A DNA stretch of 64,000 bases from Caballeronia humi (GTDB lineage Bacteria > Pseudomonadota > Gammaproteobacteria > Burkholderiales > Burkholderiaceae): the NCBI RefSeq assembly GCF_001544475.1, contig NZ_FCNW02000031.1:1-64000 (forward strand). Reading direction: 5' to 3'. Under the pieces are notes generated by a model. It ran no database searches. It was given only the letters and a program-made list of their open reading frames with translations, and had not been told where the DNA came from. Below, in pieces: positions 45,094 through 53,847 of the stretch (positions are counted from its first letter, which is position 1; every line of letters begins with the position of its first letter). A program made the position numbers and the translations under genes.

Positions 45094-45106
45094 TTATTAG
45101 TAATAA
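45094..45106. promoter_or_regulatory. Operator-like palindrome, site 1
   Basis: TTATTAGTAATAA, a perfect palindrome around a central G. It shares the ATATTATTAGT core with site 2, 47 bases to the right, and a TATTAGT half-site with site 3 at 46268. Confidence 0.7.
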
Positions 45107-45140
45107 CACCGACAACGTTTTCGAGCGTTGTCCGTGCATA

Positions 45141-45153
45141 TTATTAGTGGTAA
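45141..45153. promoter_or_regulatory. Operator-like site 2
   Basis: TTATTAGTGGTAA, two bases different from site 1 and in the same orientation, 50 bases before the lacI-type ATG. It is probably used for autoregulation. Confidence 0.65.
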
Positions 45154-45202
45154 CGTGCGACGCAAGAATGCAGGCATCAGCCGCCAGCGAGCGGCCTACA
45201 CA

Positions 45203-46288
45203 ATGAAAAAATCCACGCAACGCCGCCCGACGATGACCGACATCGCGAAGCTGACCGGCGTCTCGCAATCGACGGTTTCGCTCGTGCTGAACAACGCGAG
45301 CGGCGCCAAGTTCTCCGGCACGACGCGCGACAAGGTGCTCAAGGCCGCGCAGGAACTCGGCTACCGGATGACGGCGCGCGAGCCGCTCGCGCTCGACGCC
45401 CCCGGCGAGCGCAACCTGATCGTCTATCTCGCCGACGAAATCTCGACGAGCCCGCATCCGGTGGTGAACATCGACGGCGCGCGCGATGCCGCGTTCGCCC
45501 ACGGCCGCATGCTCGCTGTCTACTCGACGCACGGCAACGCGGAGATCGAGCAGCAGGTCCTCGATGCGACGCTCACGAACCCGAACGTGCTCGGCGTGAT
45601 CTACGCGACCGTCTACACGCGGCGCGTGACGCCGCCCGCCGCGCTCTCGCAGGTGCCAACCGTGCTGCTCAACTGCTACACGAGCGACGTGAACCTGTCG
45701 TCGGTGGTGCCGGCGGAGGTCGCGGGCGGTCACGCCGCGACCGATCACCTGCTGAACGCTGGGCATCGGCGGATCGGCTATATCAACGGCGAGCCGTGGC
45801 AGGACGCCGCACGCGACCGCCTGAAGGGATACCGCACGGCGCTCGCCACCGCCGACCTGCCCTACGCGCCGGAACTCGTGCGCGACGGCGACTGGAGTTC
45901 GGGCACCGGCTTCGAGCAGACGCTCTCGCTGATGCGCGAACCCAACCCGCCGACCGCGATCTTTTGCGCGAACGACCTGATGGCGCTCGGCGCGATCGAG
46001 GCGCTGAAACAACTCGGCCTGCGCGTACCGGAAGACGTCTCGGTGCTTGGCTACGACGACCAGGAAATCGCGCGCCACACGCATCCGCCCCTTTCGACGG
46101 TGGTGCTGCCGAACTACGAGCTAGGCCGCTGGGCGGTCGAAACGCTGCTGCAGGAAGAGCACAACCGCGCGGCCGGCGCACCGGTGCGGCATCGAACGGT
46201 GAAGCTCGACGGACCGCTCGTCGAACGCGCGTCGGTCAGGGTAATTACCGAAGCAAAACAGCTCGCAACTAATAATATTAGTGATTGA
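45203..46288 (+). CDS. LacI family transcriptional regulator of the YtfQ-type sugar operon
   Basis: A 361-residue LacI/GalR repressor. The helix-turn-helix is 'TMTDIAKLTGVSQSTVSLVL' (about residues 10-30) with hinge 'LGYRMTAREPL'. The sensor domain shows 'GYINGEPWQDAARDRLKGY' and 'FCANDLMALGAIEAL'. I use ATG 45203, as the longer frame upstream runs through the operator sites. It lies upstream of and parallel to the sugar importer operon and divergent from the PhyH/epimerase pair. Matching sites flank it on both sides, so it likely controls itself, the importer and the divergent pair. Confidence 0.93.
   Translation: MKKSTQRRPTMTDIAKLTGVSQSTVSLVLNNASGAKFSGTTRDKVLKAAQELGYRMTAREPLALDAPGERNLIVYLADEISTSPHPVVNIDGARDAAFAHGRMLAVYSTHGNAEIEQQVLDATLTNPNVLGVIYATVYTRRVTPPAALSQVPTVLLNCYTSDVNLSSVVPAEVAGGHAATDHLLNAGHRRIGYINGEPWQDAARDRLKGYRTALATADLPYAPELVRDGDWSSGTGFEQTLSLMREPNPPTAIFCANDLMALGAIEALKQLGLRVPEDVSVLGYDDQEIARHTHPPLSTVVLPNYELGRWAVETLLQEEHNRAAGAPVRHRTVKLDGPLVERASVRVITEAKQLATNNISD
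46268..46282. promoter_or_regulatory. Operator palindrome, site 3, upstream of importer promoter
   Basis: ACTAATAATATTAGT, a perfect 15-base palindrome centred on A. It lies inside the last codons of the lacI-type gene, directly before the -35 element of the importer promoter. Confidence 0.72.
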
Positions 46289-46314
46289 CCATTAATAAAA
46301 CAGGGTGAAATAAT
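46285..46314 (+). promoter_or_regulatory. Sigma70-type promoter of the sugar importer operon
   Basis: TTGACC (46285-46290) and AATAAT (46309-46314), 18 bases apart, each one mismatch from consensus. The -35 overlaps the lacI-type stop codon. The operator palindrome abuts it. Confidence 0.65.
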
Positions 46315-46399
46315 CGACGGACTTCGGAAGCCATAAGAACAACAACCGCAGTGAGCATCAGCAGCACAGAACAAGCAAACATCCCTATCGGAGGAAGAC

Positions 46400-47428
46400 A
46401 TGCTGTCGCTTGGAACAAAAACCTCACGCCGGTGCGCCACTGGCATTCGTCCGCTCGCGGCATCGCTCGTCGCGCTGTCGCTTGTCGCGGGCCTCGGAGC
46501 CGCCGGCATCGCCAGCGCCGCCGACGAAGCCCTGCCCAAGATCGCCGACAAGAAGCCATTGAAGGTCGGCTTCGCGCAGACCGAGAGCAACAACCCGTGG
46601 CGTCTCGCCGAGACTAAGAGCTTCAAGGACATCGCGGCGAAATGCGGCTGGCAGATGGTCATGACCGACGCCAACAGCTCGCCCGCTAAGCAGGTCGCGG
46701 ACATCCAGAGCATGATCGCGCAGCACGTCGATTTGCTCGTGTTCCCGCCGCGCGAGGAAAAGCCGCTCGCGCCGGTCGTGTTGCAGGCGAAAAAGGCCGG
46801 CATCCCGGTGATCCTCGTCGACCGTAACGTCGACCAGTCGATGGCGAAGGCCGGGCGCGACTACATCACGTTCATCGGCTCGGACTTCATCGACCAGGGA
46901 CACCGCGCCGCCGACTGGCTCGTCAAGGCGACGAGCGGCAAGGCGACCATCATCGAACTGGAAGGCTCGACGGGCGCGTCCGCCGCGAACGACCGCAAAA
47001 AGGGCTTCGACGAAGTCATCGCGAAGAATCCGGGCATGAAGATCATCGCGTCGCAAAGCGGCGACTTCGCGCGCGACAAGGGCCGCCAGGTCATGGAAAC
47101 GCTGCTCCAGGCGCATCCGGACGTGACCGCCGTCTACGCGCACAACGACGAAATGGCGCTCGGCGCGATCGCCGCGATCAAGGCGGCCGGCAAGCAGCCG
47201 GGCAAGGACATCGTGCTCGTGACGATCGACGGGACCAAGGGCGGACTCGAAGCAATCGCGGCCGGCGAACTGGGCGCGAGCGTGCAGTCGAGCCCGTTCT
47301 TCGGGCCGCTCGCCTGCGACGTGGCGCAGAAGTTCGCGAAGGGCGAAACGGTGCCGCCGTGGGTGAAGGTCTCCGACCGCTTCTACGACAAGAGCAACGT
47401 CAAGGAAAGCATGCAGTACGGGTATTGA
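46400..47428 (+). CDS. ytfQ: Sugar ABC transporter substrate-binding protein (YtfQ-like)
   Basis: A 342-residue periplasmic receptor of the ribose/galactofuranose (CUT2) type. The signal peptide ends near 'GIASAADEA'. Mature landmarks match YtfQ: 'VGFAQTESNNPWRLAETKS', 'IPVILVDRNVD', 'ELEGSTGASAANDRKKGFDE', 'IIASQSGDFARDKGRQVME' and 'VYAHNDEMALGAIAAIKAAG'. GGAGGAAGAC precedes the ATG. It is the first gene of an importer with one double-domain ATPase and two permeases, the YtfQRT-YjfF layout. Galactofuranose is the known ligand of E. coli YtfQ; here the ligand could be another furanose. Confidence 0.9.
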   Translation: MLSLGTKTSRRCATGIRPLAASLVALSLVAGLGAAGIASAADEALPKIADKKPLKVGFAQTESNNPWRLAETKSFKDIAAKCGWQMVMTDANSSPAKQVADIQSMIAQHVDLLVFPPREEKPLAPVVLQAKKAGIPVILVDRNVDQSMAKAGRDYITFIGSDFIDQGHRAADWLVKATSGKATIIELEGSTGASAANDRKKGFDEVIAKNPGMKIIASQSGDFARDKGRQVMETLLQAHPDVTAVYAHNDEMALGAIAAIKAAGKQPGKDIVLVTIDGTKGGLEAIAAGELGASVQSSPFFGPLACDVAQKFAKGETVPPWVKVSDRFYDKSNVKESMQYGY

Positions 47429-47468
47429 TCGCGCACACGAGCTGGAAAGAGTAATAGCGAAGGTGTTT

Positions 47469-47511
47469 GGAGCGGCGCGTCTGCGGATTTCCGCGGGCGG
47501 CCGCTCCTTTT
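47469..47511 (+). terminator. Intra-operon attenuator hairpin after the binding-protein gene
   Basis: GGAGCGG (47469-47475) pairs with CCGCTCC (47501-47507), and an inner GCGGA/TCCGC stem (47483-47494) stacks above it; four Ts follow. It sits 41 bases after the receptor stop and 190 before the ATPase start, where it would keep receptor expression above that of the membrane subunits. Confidence 0.75.
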
Positions 47512-47703
47512 GTACGCTGGACTCAAGCGGTGCCAAGCGGTCGTCCTCGTTCGTGGGGATGCGTGCGCGCGGCATCTGGCGCCGAGGGGGCCAGACGGCT
47601 AGTGCGGAAGGTCGCAGGCCGCCGATGTGGCGGTGCGTCGCCATGCGCGACTGGCCGACAACTCAAGGTTGAAGCGAACCGAAGACAGAAGGAGACGCAG
47701 CAC

Positions 47704-49284
47704 ATGGAAACGCCGGCACAAACCGCGCGCCCGCTGCTCGACATGCAGGACATCGACATCAGTTTCGGCGGCGTGGCGGCGTTGCGCCACGCGCGGCTGA
47801 CGGTCGCGGCGGGCGAGGTGCATGCGCTGATCGGCCAGAACGGCGCGGGCAAGTCGACGCTCATCAAGATTCTCACCGGCGCCTACCGGCGCTCGGGCGG
47901 CACGATCCGTTTCGATGGCCGCGATGTCGATTTCCGCACGCCGAAGGAAGCGCGCGAGGCGGGCATCAGCACGATCTATCAGGAAATCAACCTCGTGCCG
48001 TTTCGCTCGGTCGCGGAGAACATTTTTCTGGGCCGCGAGCCGCGCCGCTTCGGCATGATCGACTGGAAGAGCGTGCGCGCCAAAGCAAAGGCGCTGCTCG
48101 ACTCGTTCGGCTTGCAGATCGACGTCGAAAAACCCGTGCGCGACTATTCGACCGCGATCCAGCAAATGGTGGCGCTTGCGCGCGCGGTATCGTCGGACGC
48201 GAAGATGGTCATCATGGACGAATCCACGTCCTCGCTCGACGAACGCGAAGTCGAACTGCTCTTCAACGTCGTGCGGCGCCTGCGCGACGATGGCCGCGCG
48301 GTGATCTTCGTGTCGCACCGGCTCGACGAACTGTATGCGCTCTGCGACCGCGTGACGGTGATGCGCGACGGCCAGACCGTCGCCGAAAGCGCGATGGAAG
48401 GCATGGACAAGCTGCAACTCGTGACGACGATGCTCGGGCGCACGCTCGCTGCCGTCGTGCAGGAAGACAGCGCCGTGAAAGAGGCGAATCTGGCGAAGCG
48501 CGGTGGCGTCGCGTTGAGCGCCGAGGGCCTCGCGAGCGGCGCGAAAGTCACCAACGTGACGCTCGATGTGCACGCGGGCGAAGCCGTCGGACTCGCCGGC
48601 CTGCTTGGCTCGGGCCGCACGGAGACGATGCGCCTTCTCTTCGGCGCCGACCGTCCGCAGCGCGGCACGCTGACGATCGACGGCAAGCCGGTCGCGCTCA
48701 AGTCGCCGCAGGACGCGATCGCGCGCGGCATCGCTTATCTGACCGAAGACCGCAAGGCCGAAGGCATCGTGCCGGAGCTTTCCGTGCGCGACAACCTCAC
48801 GCTCGTGTGCCTGCGCACGCTGACGAAGCGCGGCGTCGTCGATGTCGCGAGGCAGCGCGAGATCGTCGATGGCTTCATTGAATCGCTCGGCATCAAGCTG
48901 CGTTCGCCCGACCAGCCGATCCGCGAACTCTCCGGTGGCAACCAGCAAAAGGTGCTGCTCGCGCGCTGGCTCGCAACCGATCCGAAGCTCCTGCTGCTCG
49001 ACGAACCCACGCGCGGCATCGATGTCGGCGCGAAAGCCGACGTCGCGAAGATCGTGCGCGAGCTGCGCGACTCGGGGCTCGCGGTGCTGCTCTCGGCGTC
49101 GGAACTCGAAGAACTGACGGCGGTGGCCGACCGCGCGGTCGTGATCCGCGACGGCGAAACCGTCGCCGGCCTCGACGGCGCGCGCATGAGCGAGGCGTCC
49201 ATCATGGATGCGATTGCCTACGGTTCGGGCGAAGCATCGACGCTCGCGCAGGCGGTGGGGACAAGCGAAGGAACCAAGCCATGA
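47704..49284 (+). CDS. ytfR: Sugar ABC transporter ATP-binding protein, two-domain (YtfR-like)
   Basis: A 526-residue CUT2-type ATPase with two ABC cassettes. The N-terminal cassette has Walker A 'GQNGAGKST' and 'VIMDESTSSLDEREVELLF'. The C-terminal cassette has the family's degenerate Walker A region 'GLLGSGRTETMRLLFG', signature 'LSGGNQQKVLLARWL' and Walker B 'LLLLDEPTRGIDVGAK'. AAGGAGACGC lies before ATG 47704. The end overlaps the first permease gene by four bases. It powers uptake by the YtfQ-like receptor system. Confidence 0.94.
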   Translation: METPAQTARPLLDMQDIDISFGGVAALRHARLTVAAGEVHALIGQNGAGKSTLIKILTGAYRRSGGTIRFDGRDVDFRTPKEAREAGISTIYQEINLVPFRSVAENIFLGREPRRFGMIDWKSVRAKAKALLDSFGLQIDVEKPVRDYSTAIQQMVALARAVSSDAKMVIMDESTSSLDEREVELLFNVVRRLRDDGRAVIFVSHRLDELYALCDRVTVMRDGQTVAESAMEGMDKLQLVTTMLGRTLAAVVQEDSAVKEANLAKRGGVALSAEGLASGAKVTNVTLDVHAGEAVGLAGLLGSGRTETMRLLFGADRPQRGTLTIDGKPVALKSPQDAIARGIAYLTEDRKAEGIVPELSVRDNLTLVCLRTLTKRGVVDVARQREIVDGFIESLGIKLRSPDQPIRELSGGNQQKVLLARWLATDPKLLLLDEPTRGIDVGAKADVAKIVRELRDSGLAVLLSASELEELTAVADRAVVIRDGETVAGLDGARMSEASIMDAIAYGSGEASTLAQAVGTSEGTKP

Positions 49285-50258
49285 CGCAAAAACCCGCCGC
49301 CGTGGCGCTGCCAGAGGCGACGCCCAAGAAGAAACATCGCCTGACGATCCAGCGCGAAATCGCGGTGCTCGTCGCGATGATCGTGTTCAACCTCATCTTC
49401 ACCGATCACTTCTGGTCGCTGCAGACGTTCAACGTCAATCTGACGCAGGTCGTGACGATCGTGATCGTCGGGATCGGCATGACGCTCGTTGTCGCGACGG
49501 GCGGCATCGATTTGTCGGTGGGCGCGTCGATGGCGATTGCCGGTGCGCTCGCGCCGATGCTCTTCATGAACATCGAGGGGCCGCTCGGCCTCGTGCTCGC
49601 CTTCACGCTGCCGATTCTCGCGGCCGCTGCGTGCGGCGTCTTCAACGGCTTTCTAGTGACGCGGCTCGAAGTCCAGCCAATCGTCGCGACGCTCGTATTG
49701 TTCATCGCGGGACGCGGCATCGCGCAGGTCGTCACCGACGGCAGCTTGCAGGCGTTCAATAACCCCGCGTTCCAGTGGATCGCGCTGGGCAAGGTGGCGG
49801 GCGTGCCGTTTCAGATTTTGCTGATGTTCGCGCTCGTCGCGCTGTTCGCGTGGATCGTGAGGAAGACGCTCTTCGGCAAGTACCTGCTCGTGACGGGCGG
49901 CAACGAACAGGCCGCGTACCTGAGCGGCATCCCCACCGCGCGCGTGAAGATGATCGCGTACACCGTGTGCGCCGCGCTCGCCGGACTCGCGGGGCTGATC
50001 TCGATTTCGGTGAATTCTTCGTCGGACGCGAACGTGATCGGGCTCGGCTCGGAACTCGACGCCATCGCGGCCGTGGCGGTCGGCGGAACGGCGCTGACGG
50101 GCGGCAAGGCGTATATCGCGGGGACGCTGATCGGCGCGCTCATCATCCAGTTGCTGCGCTACACGCTGCTCGCGCACGGCATTCCCGATGCGGCGGCGCT
50201 CGTGCTCAAGGCGGGCATCATCATCGCGGCGGTGTACGTGCAGCGGCGCCGGCACTGA
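49281..50258 (+). CDS. ytfT: Sugar ABC transporter permease (YtfT-like)
   Basis: A 325-residue CUT2 permease with eight to ten hydrophobic segments. Landmarks are 'VGIGMTLVVATGGIDLSVGASMAIAGA', 'CGVFNGFLVTRLEVQPIVATL' and 'GGTALTGGKAYIAGTLIGALIIQLLRY'. The start overlaps the ATPase stop (ATGA). It pairs with the next gene, since this transporter type uses two different permeases, as in E. coli YtfT and YjfF. Confidence 0.92.
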   Translation: MTQKPAAVALPEATPKKKHRLTIQREIAVLVAMIVFNLIFTDHFWSLQTFNVNLTQVVTIVIVGIGMTLVVATGGIDLSVGASMAIAGALAPMLFMNIEGPLGLVLAFTLPILAAAACGVFNGFLVTRLEVQPIVATLVLFIAGRGIAQVVTDGSLQAFNNPAFQWIALGKVAGVPFQILLMFALVALFAWIVRKTLFGKYLLVTGGNEQAAYLSGIPTARVKMIAYTVCAALAGLAGLISISVNSSSDANVIGLGSELDAIAAVAVGGTALTGGKAYIAGTLIGALIIQLLRYTLLAHGIPDAAALVLKAGIIIAAVYVQRRRH

Positions 50259-50277
50259 GCGCTTAAAGGCCATCGAC

Positions 50278-51234
50278 ATGAAAAAGAACCTTCCGATCCT
50301 CATCGCGCTCGTGGCGCTGCTCGTCCTCGGCGTGGTGCGCTACGAGCATTTCGCGTCGGCATACAACATCACGTCGTTCTGGCGCTACAACGCGATGTTC
50401 GCGCTGATCTCCGTCGGCATGGCGTTCGTGATCATCACGGGCGGCATCGACCTGTCGGTCGGCGCCGTGGCCGCGCTCGCGAGCGTGGTCGCGGCGCTCG
50501 CGAGTCCGCACGGCGGCGTCGCGGCGGTGCTGGCGGGATCATGCGCGGGGCTGGCTGTCGGCGTGCTGAACGGGCTCGTCATCACGCACATGCGGATTTT
50601 GCCGTTCATCGTGACGCTCGCGACGAGCCTCGGCGCGCACGGGCTCGCGCTGCTGCTCGGCCACAACGACGCGGTCGCGATTTCGGCGGAATCGAATTTC
50701 GCGGCGTTCGGCCAGGGCGATCTGTTCGATCTGCCGATTCCGGGACTCGTCGCCGCGGCTTTCGCCGTGCTCGGCTGGATCGCGTTGCGCAGCACGCGCT
50801 TCGGGCGGCACGCGCTCGCGATCGGCGGCAGTGAGGAGGCGTCGCGGCTGATGGGGCTCAACGTCGACCGCACGCTGGTTGCGGTGTATGCGGTGAGCGG
50901 GCTGCTCGCGGGCATCGCTGGCGCGATCCTCGCCGCGCAGTTCGGCGCGGGGCAGCCGAATGAAGGCGTCGGCTGGGAGCTGTTCGCGATCTCAGCGGTC
51001 GTGCTGGGCGGCACGCGGCTGACCGGCGGTGAAGGATCGATCGCGATGACGATCGCGGGCGTTGCACTGCTCGGGCTCGTGTTCAACCTGCTGAACTTCG
51101 AGAACGGGCTCGGGTACATCAGCTTGTCGGCGTACTGGCAATCGGTGATTCGCGGGCTGTTTCTGCTGCTCGTGATCGTGTTGCAGGCGAGGGTGCTCAG
51201 GCGTCGCGCGGTGCCGGCGAAGGTGGCGCACTGA
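50278..51234 (+). CDS. yjfF: Sugar ABC transporter permease (YjfF-like)
   Basis: A 318-residue CUT2 permease, last gene of the importer operon, 19 bases after its partner. Typical blocks are 'VGMAFVIITGGIDLSVGAVAALASV', 'VGVLNGLVITHMRILPFIVTLAT', 'GGSEEASRLMGLNVDRTLVAVYAVSG' and 'GGTRLTGGEGSIAMTIAGVALLGLV'. It is shorter at the N-terminus than the partner, as YjfF is. It ends the transcription unit; no clear terminator is seen in the next 80 bases. Confidence 0.92.
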   Translation: MKKNLPILIALVALLVLGVVRYEHFASAYNITSFWRYNAMFALISVGMAFVIITGGIDLSVGAVAALASVVAALASPHGGVAAVLAGSCAGLAVGVLNGLVITHMRILPFIVTLATSLGAHGLALLLGHNDAVAISAESNFAAFGQGDLFDLPIPGLVAAAFAVLGWIALRSTRFGRHALAIGGSEEASRLMGLNVDRTLVAVYAVSGLLAGIAGAILAAQFGAGQPNEGVGWELFAISAVVLGGTRLTGGEGSIAMTIAGVALLGLVFNLLNFENGLGYISLSAYWQSVIRGLFLLLVIVLQARVLRRRAVPAKVAH

Positions 51235-51313
51235 CGTTTTCCGTGTGTCTATGAAATGTCGATGTAAGGCATGTGCCTTGCTCTTACGATGTTCAAAGAC
51301 AAGGAGTAATACG

Positions 51314-51775
51314 ATGCGCAAGGAAGCCACGCTTTCGACCGACGAACTCGCGACCGTCCCCGATACATCGAGCCCCGCCTACGCGGCGGGCCATCCGCTC
51401 ACCCGGGCCTTCGACGCATTTGCGAGCGCCGTCACGCGCTGGGCCGGTTCCCCGCTCGCGTTCGCGCTGGCGGTGACCTCGGTGGTGGTGTGGGGCGTGA
51501 CGGGGCCGTTCTTCCACTACTCGGAGAACTGGCAACTCGTGATCAACACGGGGACGACCATCGTCACGTTCGTGATGGTGTTCCTGATCCAGCAGAGCCA
51601 GAACAAGGACAGCGTCGCGCTGCATCTGAAGTTGAATGAGTTGATCGCGTCGCATCGCGCGGCGAGCGACAAGCTGATCGGCATCGAGGACGCCAGCGAG
51701 GACGAACTCCGGCGGCTCGCGGCCGCGTATCTGCGGATGGCGAGCGAGGACGCGAAGCCTCGCGATGGAGCCTGA
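51314..51775 (+). CDS. Low-affinity iron permease family protein
   Basis: A 153-residue membrane protein. Two close hydrophobic segments ('FALAVTSVVVWGVTGPFF' and 'LVINTGTTIVTFVMVFLI') are joined by 'HYSENWQ', and 'QQSQNKDSVALHLKLNELIAS' follows. This is the pattern of the bacterial 'low affinity iron permease' family. The name comes from fungal Fet4 resemblance; transport activity in bacteria is not firmly shown. AAGGAG precedes ATG 51314. The next, frameshifted gene starts three bases after its stop. Confidence 0.85.
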   Translation: MRKEATLSTDELATVPDTSSPAYAAGHPLTRAFDAFASAVTRWAGSPLAFALAVTSVVVWGVTGPFFHYSENWQLVINTGTTIVTFVMVFLIQQSQNKDSVALHLKLNELIASHRAASDKLIGIEDASEDELRRLAAAYLRMASEDAKPRDGA

Positions 51776-51777
51776 CG

Positions 51778-52349
51778 ATGCCCGCCGGCGAGCCCTCCGT
51801 TGATCCACTGGCGGCAGCCAAACGCGCTTCGACGCGCTCACGAACTACCAACTGATCCTGCGCTCGCACCCCGCCGACGGCGACGCGATCGAACTTCGCT
51901 ACAGCTTTCGCAAGCCCGGCTTCATCCGGATGGATTTTGTCCGCCCCCACGCGGGCGCGACGCTCATCTACAGTCCAGAAACCCAGGCGGCGCGCGTCTG
52001 GCCGTTCGGCTTTCCCCGCTTTCCCTCTCTGGCGCTCGATCCCGGCAACCCGATGATTCGCGGCCCGCACGGGCATCGCGTCGATCAGTCCGATTTGGGC
52101 ATGCTGCTGCGTAACGTCCGTGCGCTCGGAAAGGGCGGCGTGATGCGTATCGATGGCGCTCATTTAGTGGTCGAAGGCGCTTCCGGCCGGACGGTGGCGG
52201 GCGTGCATCGCTATCGTCTGCGCTTCGATCCCGCTACTGCGCTGCCGGTCGAAGTGTCCTCGGAAGATGAATTCGGCGCGCTCATCGAATCGGTGAAGAT
52301 GGACGACCTGCGCATCGACATTACCTTCCCGCAGGACTTCTTCGTCTGA
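51778..52349 (+). pseudogene. Frameshifted gene, DUF1571/LolA-like in look
   Basis: A gene starting at ATG 51778 (GGAG eight bases ahead) reads for about 16 codons, then hits TGA at 51853. The protein-like frame continues one frame over from about 51828 ('FDALTNYQLILRSHPADGDA', then 'ELRYSFRKPGFIRMDF') to TGA 52349. Joining the two needs one missing base near 51826-51830, giving 'LAAAKRA-FDALTNYQ'. The body is beta-rich and resembles DUF1571/LolA-like lipid-binding folds, but the family call is weak. This is either a real frameshift or a sequencing error. An internal ATG at 51930 would give 139 residues. Confidence 0.65.
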
Positions 52350-52523
52350 AGGAAGTCATTACTGCGCGAATATTTCATCAGATAACAGCAATAAAAACAT
52401 TTTCCTTAGGGGAAACCCCGACTGCGTCGGTAATTATGTTTACTCACAATGATAAACATAACGACGCACCGGGAAACCATTACCGGGAGCGCAAAAGGCA
52501 GACGAACCTGGAGAGAATCGACA

Positions 52524-52772
52524 ATGCGAAATACCGAGGTCGCATACAAGGATGTTTTCCTCATACCGCTCGCGGCGTACGACGAGGGTCAATACGCGGC
52601 GATGCTGATCGTGAAGGAATGCAACGGCGTGCAGCGCGCGAGCGGCGTGCTGGGCCATTTTCCGTGCGCAGGCACGGCGCGCAGCTTCGCGCTCGACTAT
52701 GGAATGGCGGAAATCGACCACCGCCAGCCAAAACCTCAAAGCGGCGCAAGCGCGATGCGCCACGCCGCATGA
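52524..52772 (+). CDS. Small hypothetical protein
   Basis: An 82-residue protein, with GGAGAG ten bases before ATG 52524. The N-terminal part 'AYKDVFLIPLAAYDEGQYAAMLIVKE' is protein-like and beta-rich, and the C-terminal 30 residues are polar. No family recognised. An AT-rich leader (52380-52450) precedes it, so it probably has its own promoter. Confidence 0.6.
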   Translation: MRNTEVAYKDVFLIPLAAYDEGQYAAMLIVKECNGVQRASGVLGHFPCAGTARSFALDYGMAEIDHRQPKPQSGASAMRHAA

Positions 52773-52784
52773 CGTAACGCTGTT

Positions 52785-53741
52785 TCACACGCCGCCAACC
52801 CCCTGCGTGACGAGCGCGAACGGTCCGCTCGTCAGCTGTTCCTTCAGAAAATCGACGCACACGCGAATCTTCGCTGACGACGACGCCCGCGTCGACGTCA
52901 CGGCGAGCACGTCCGCCTGTTGCCGGTAATTCGGCAGCACGCGCACGAGCGCGCCGGTGCGCAAACTCTCCGCGACGTCCCACACCGACGCCATCAGAAT
53001 GCCGTGCCCGGCGTGCGCCCACTGGAGCACGATATCGGTATGATTCGACGCCATCGGCCCCGTTAGCTTGACGCTTTCGTCGCCGTGCGGGCCGGTCAGG
53101 CGCCAGACGCCGAAGCGGTCGTCGCGTCCGCGAAAGAGCAGGCAGTCGTGTTGCGCAAGCTCTGTCAGATGCTTCGGCGCCCCGCGGCGCGCGATGTAAT
53201 CCGGCGCCGCGCACAGAATCCGCACGCTCTCCGTGATCCGATGCGCGATCAGGTGCGGCTCCTGTACGTCGCCGACGCGGATATCGATGTCGAAATTTTC
53301 CGCGACCATGTCCGCGCGTCGGTCGAGCAGTTCGAGCCATAGCTCGAGATCGGGATATTGTTTGCGCAACAGCGACAGGATCGGCGAGACGTGATTGCGT
53401 CCGAGGCGAAAACTTGTCGCGATGCGCAGCAGGCCGCGCGGCCCGCTCGCGCGGCTAGCGAACGCGTCGGCCATGCCCTGCACGTCTTCGAGGATCTTCT
53501 GCGCCCACTGAAACGCTGCTTCGCCGTCGCTCGTGATGCTTACGCGGCGCGTCGTGCGCGCGAAGAGCTTCACGCCAAGGCTCGCCTCCAGCATCGCGAT
53601 CCGCTTGCTGACGTGCGAGGGCGAGATCCCCATTTCCGTCGATGCCGTGACGAAGCTCGCCCGGCGCGCGACCAGGCAGAACAACTGGAGGTCGCGCAGG
53701 AACGCGTCATTGTTCGCTATGAGCGCACTGTGATTTTCCAT
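52785..53741 (-). CDS. LysR family transcriptional regulator
   Basis: A 318-residue LysR regulator of the DmlR-like branch. Its helix-turn-helix is 'FLRDLQLFCLVARRASFVTA' then 'MGISPSHVSKRIAMLEASLG' (about residues 14-55). The effector domain follows with 'LRIATSFRLGRNHVSPIL'. It is divergent from a Gfo/Idh/MocA dehydrogenase gene 106 bases away, its most likely target. No LysR box was picked out with confidence. Confidence 0.93.
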   Translation of the reverse strand: MENHSALIANNDAFLRDLQLFCLVARRASFVTASTEMGISPSHVSKRIAMLEASLGVKLFARTTRRVSITSDGEAAFQWAQKILEDVQGMADAFASRASGPRGLLRIATSFRLGRNHVSPILSLLRKQYPDLELWLELLDRRADMVAENFDIDIRVGDVQEPHLIAHRITESVRILCAAPDYIARRGAPKHLTELAQHDCLLFRGRDDRFGVWRLTGPHGDESVKLTGPMASNHTDIVLQWAHAGHGILMASVWDVAESLRTGALVRVLPNYRQQADVLAVTSTRASSSAKIRVCVDFLKEQLTSGPFALVTQGVGGV

Positions 53742-53847
53742 GGGGCCGCATTGTGTTCAACTGGATGCATATTAATCTAGCTCCAACCCGAGGCATCGTG
53801 CAATCGGGATCGATCGTCACCGATCGTCATATCAAGGAGACGCAGCA

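Larger units (their letters stand above)
44889..45202. promoter_or_regulatory. Divergent control region with LacI-type operators
   Basis: About 310 bases between the PhyH-like and lacI-type genes. The right half is AT-richer and carries two related sites, listed separately. No small gene is seen. Confidence 0.6.
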
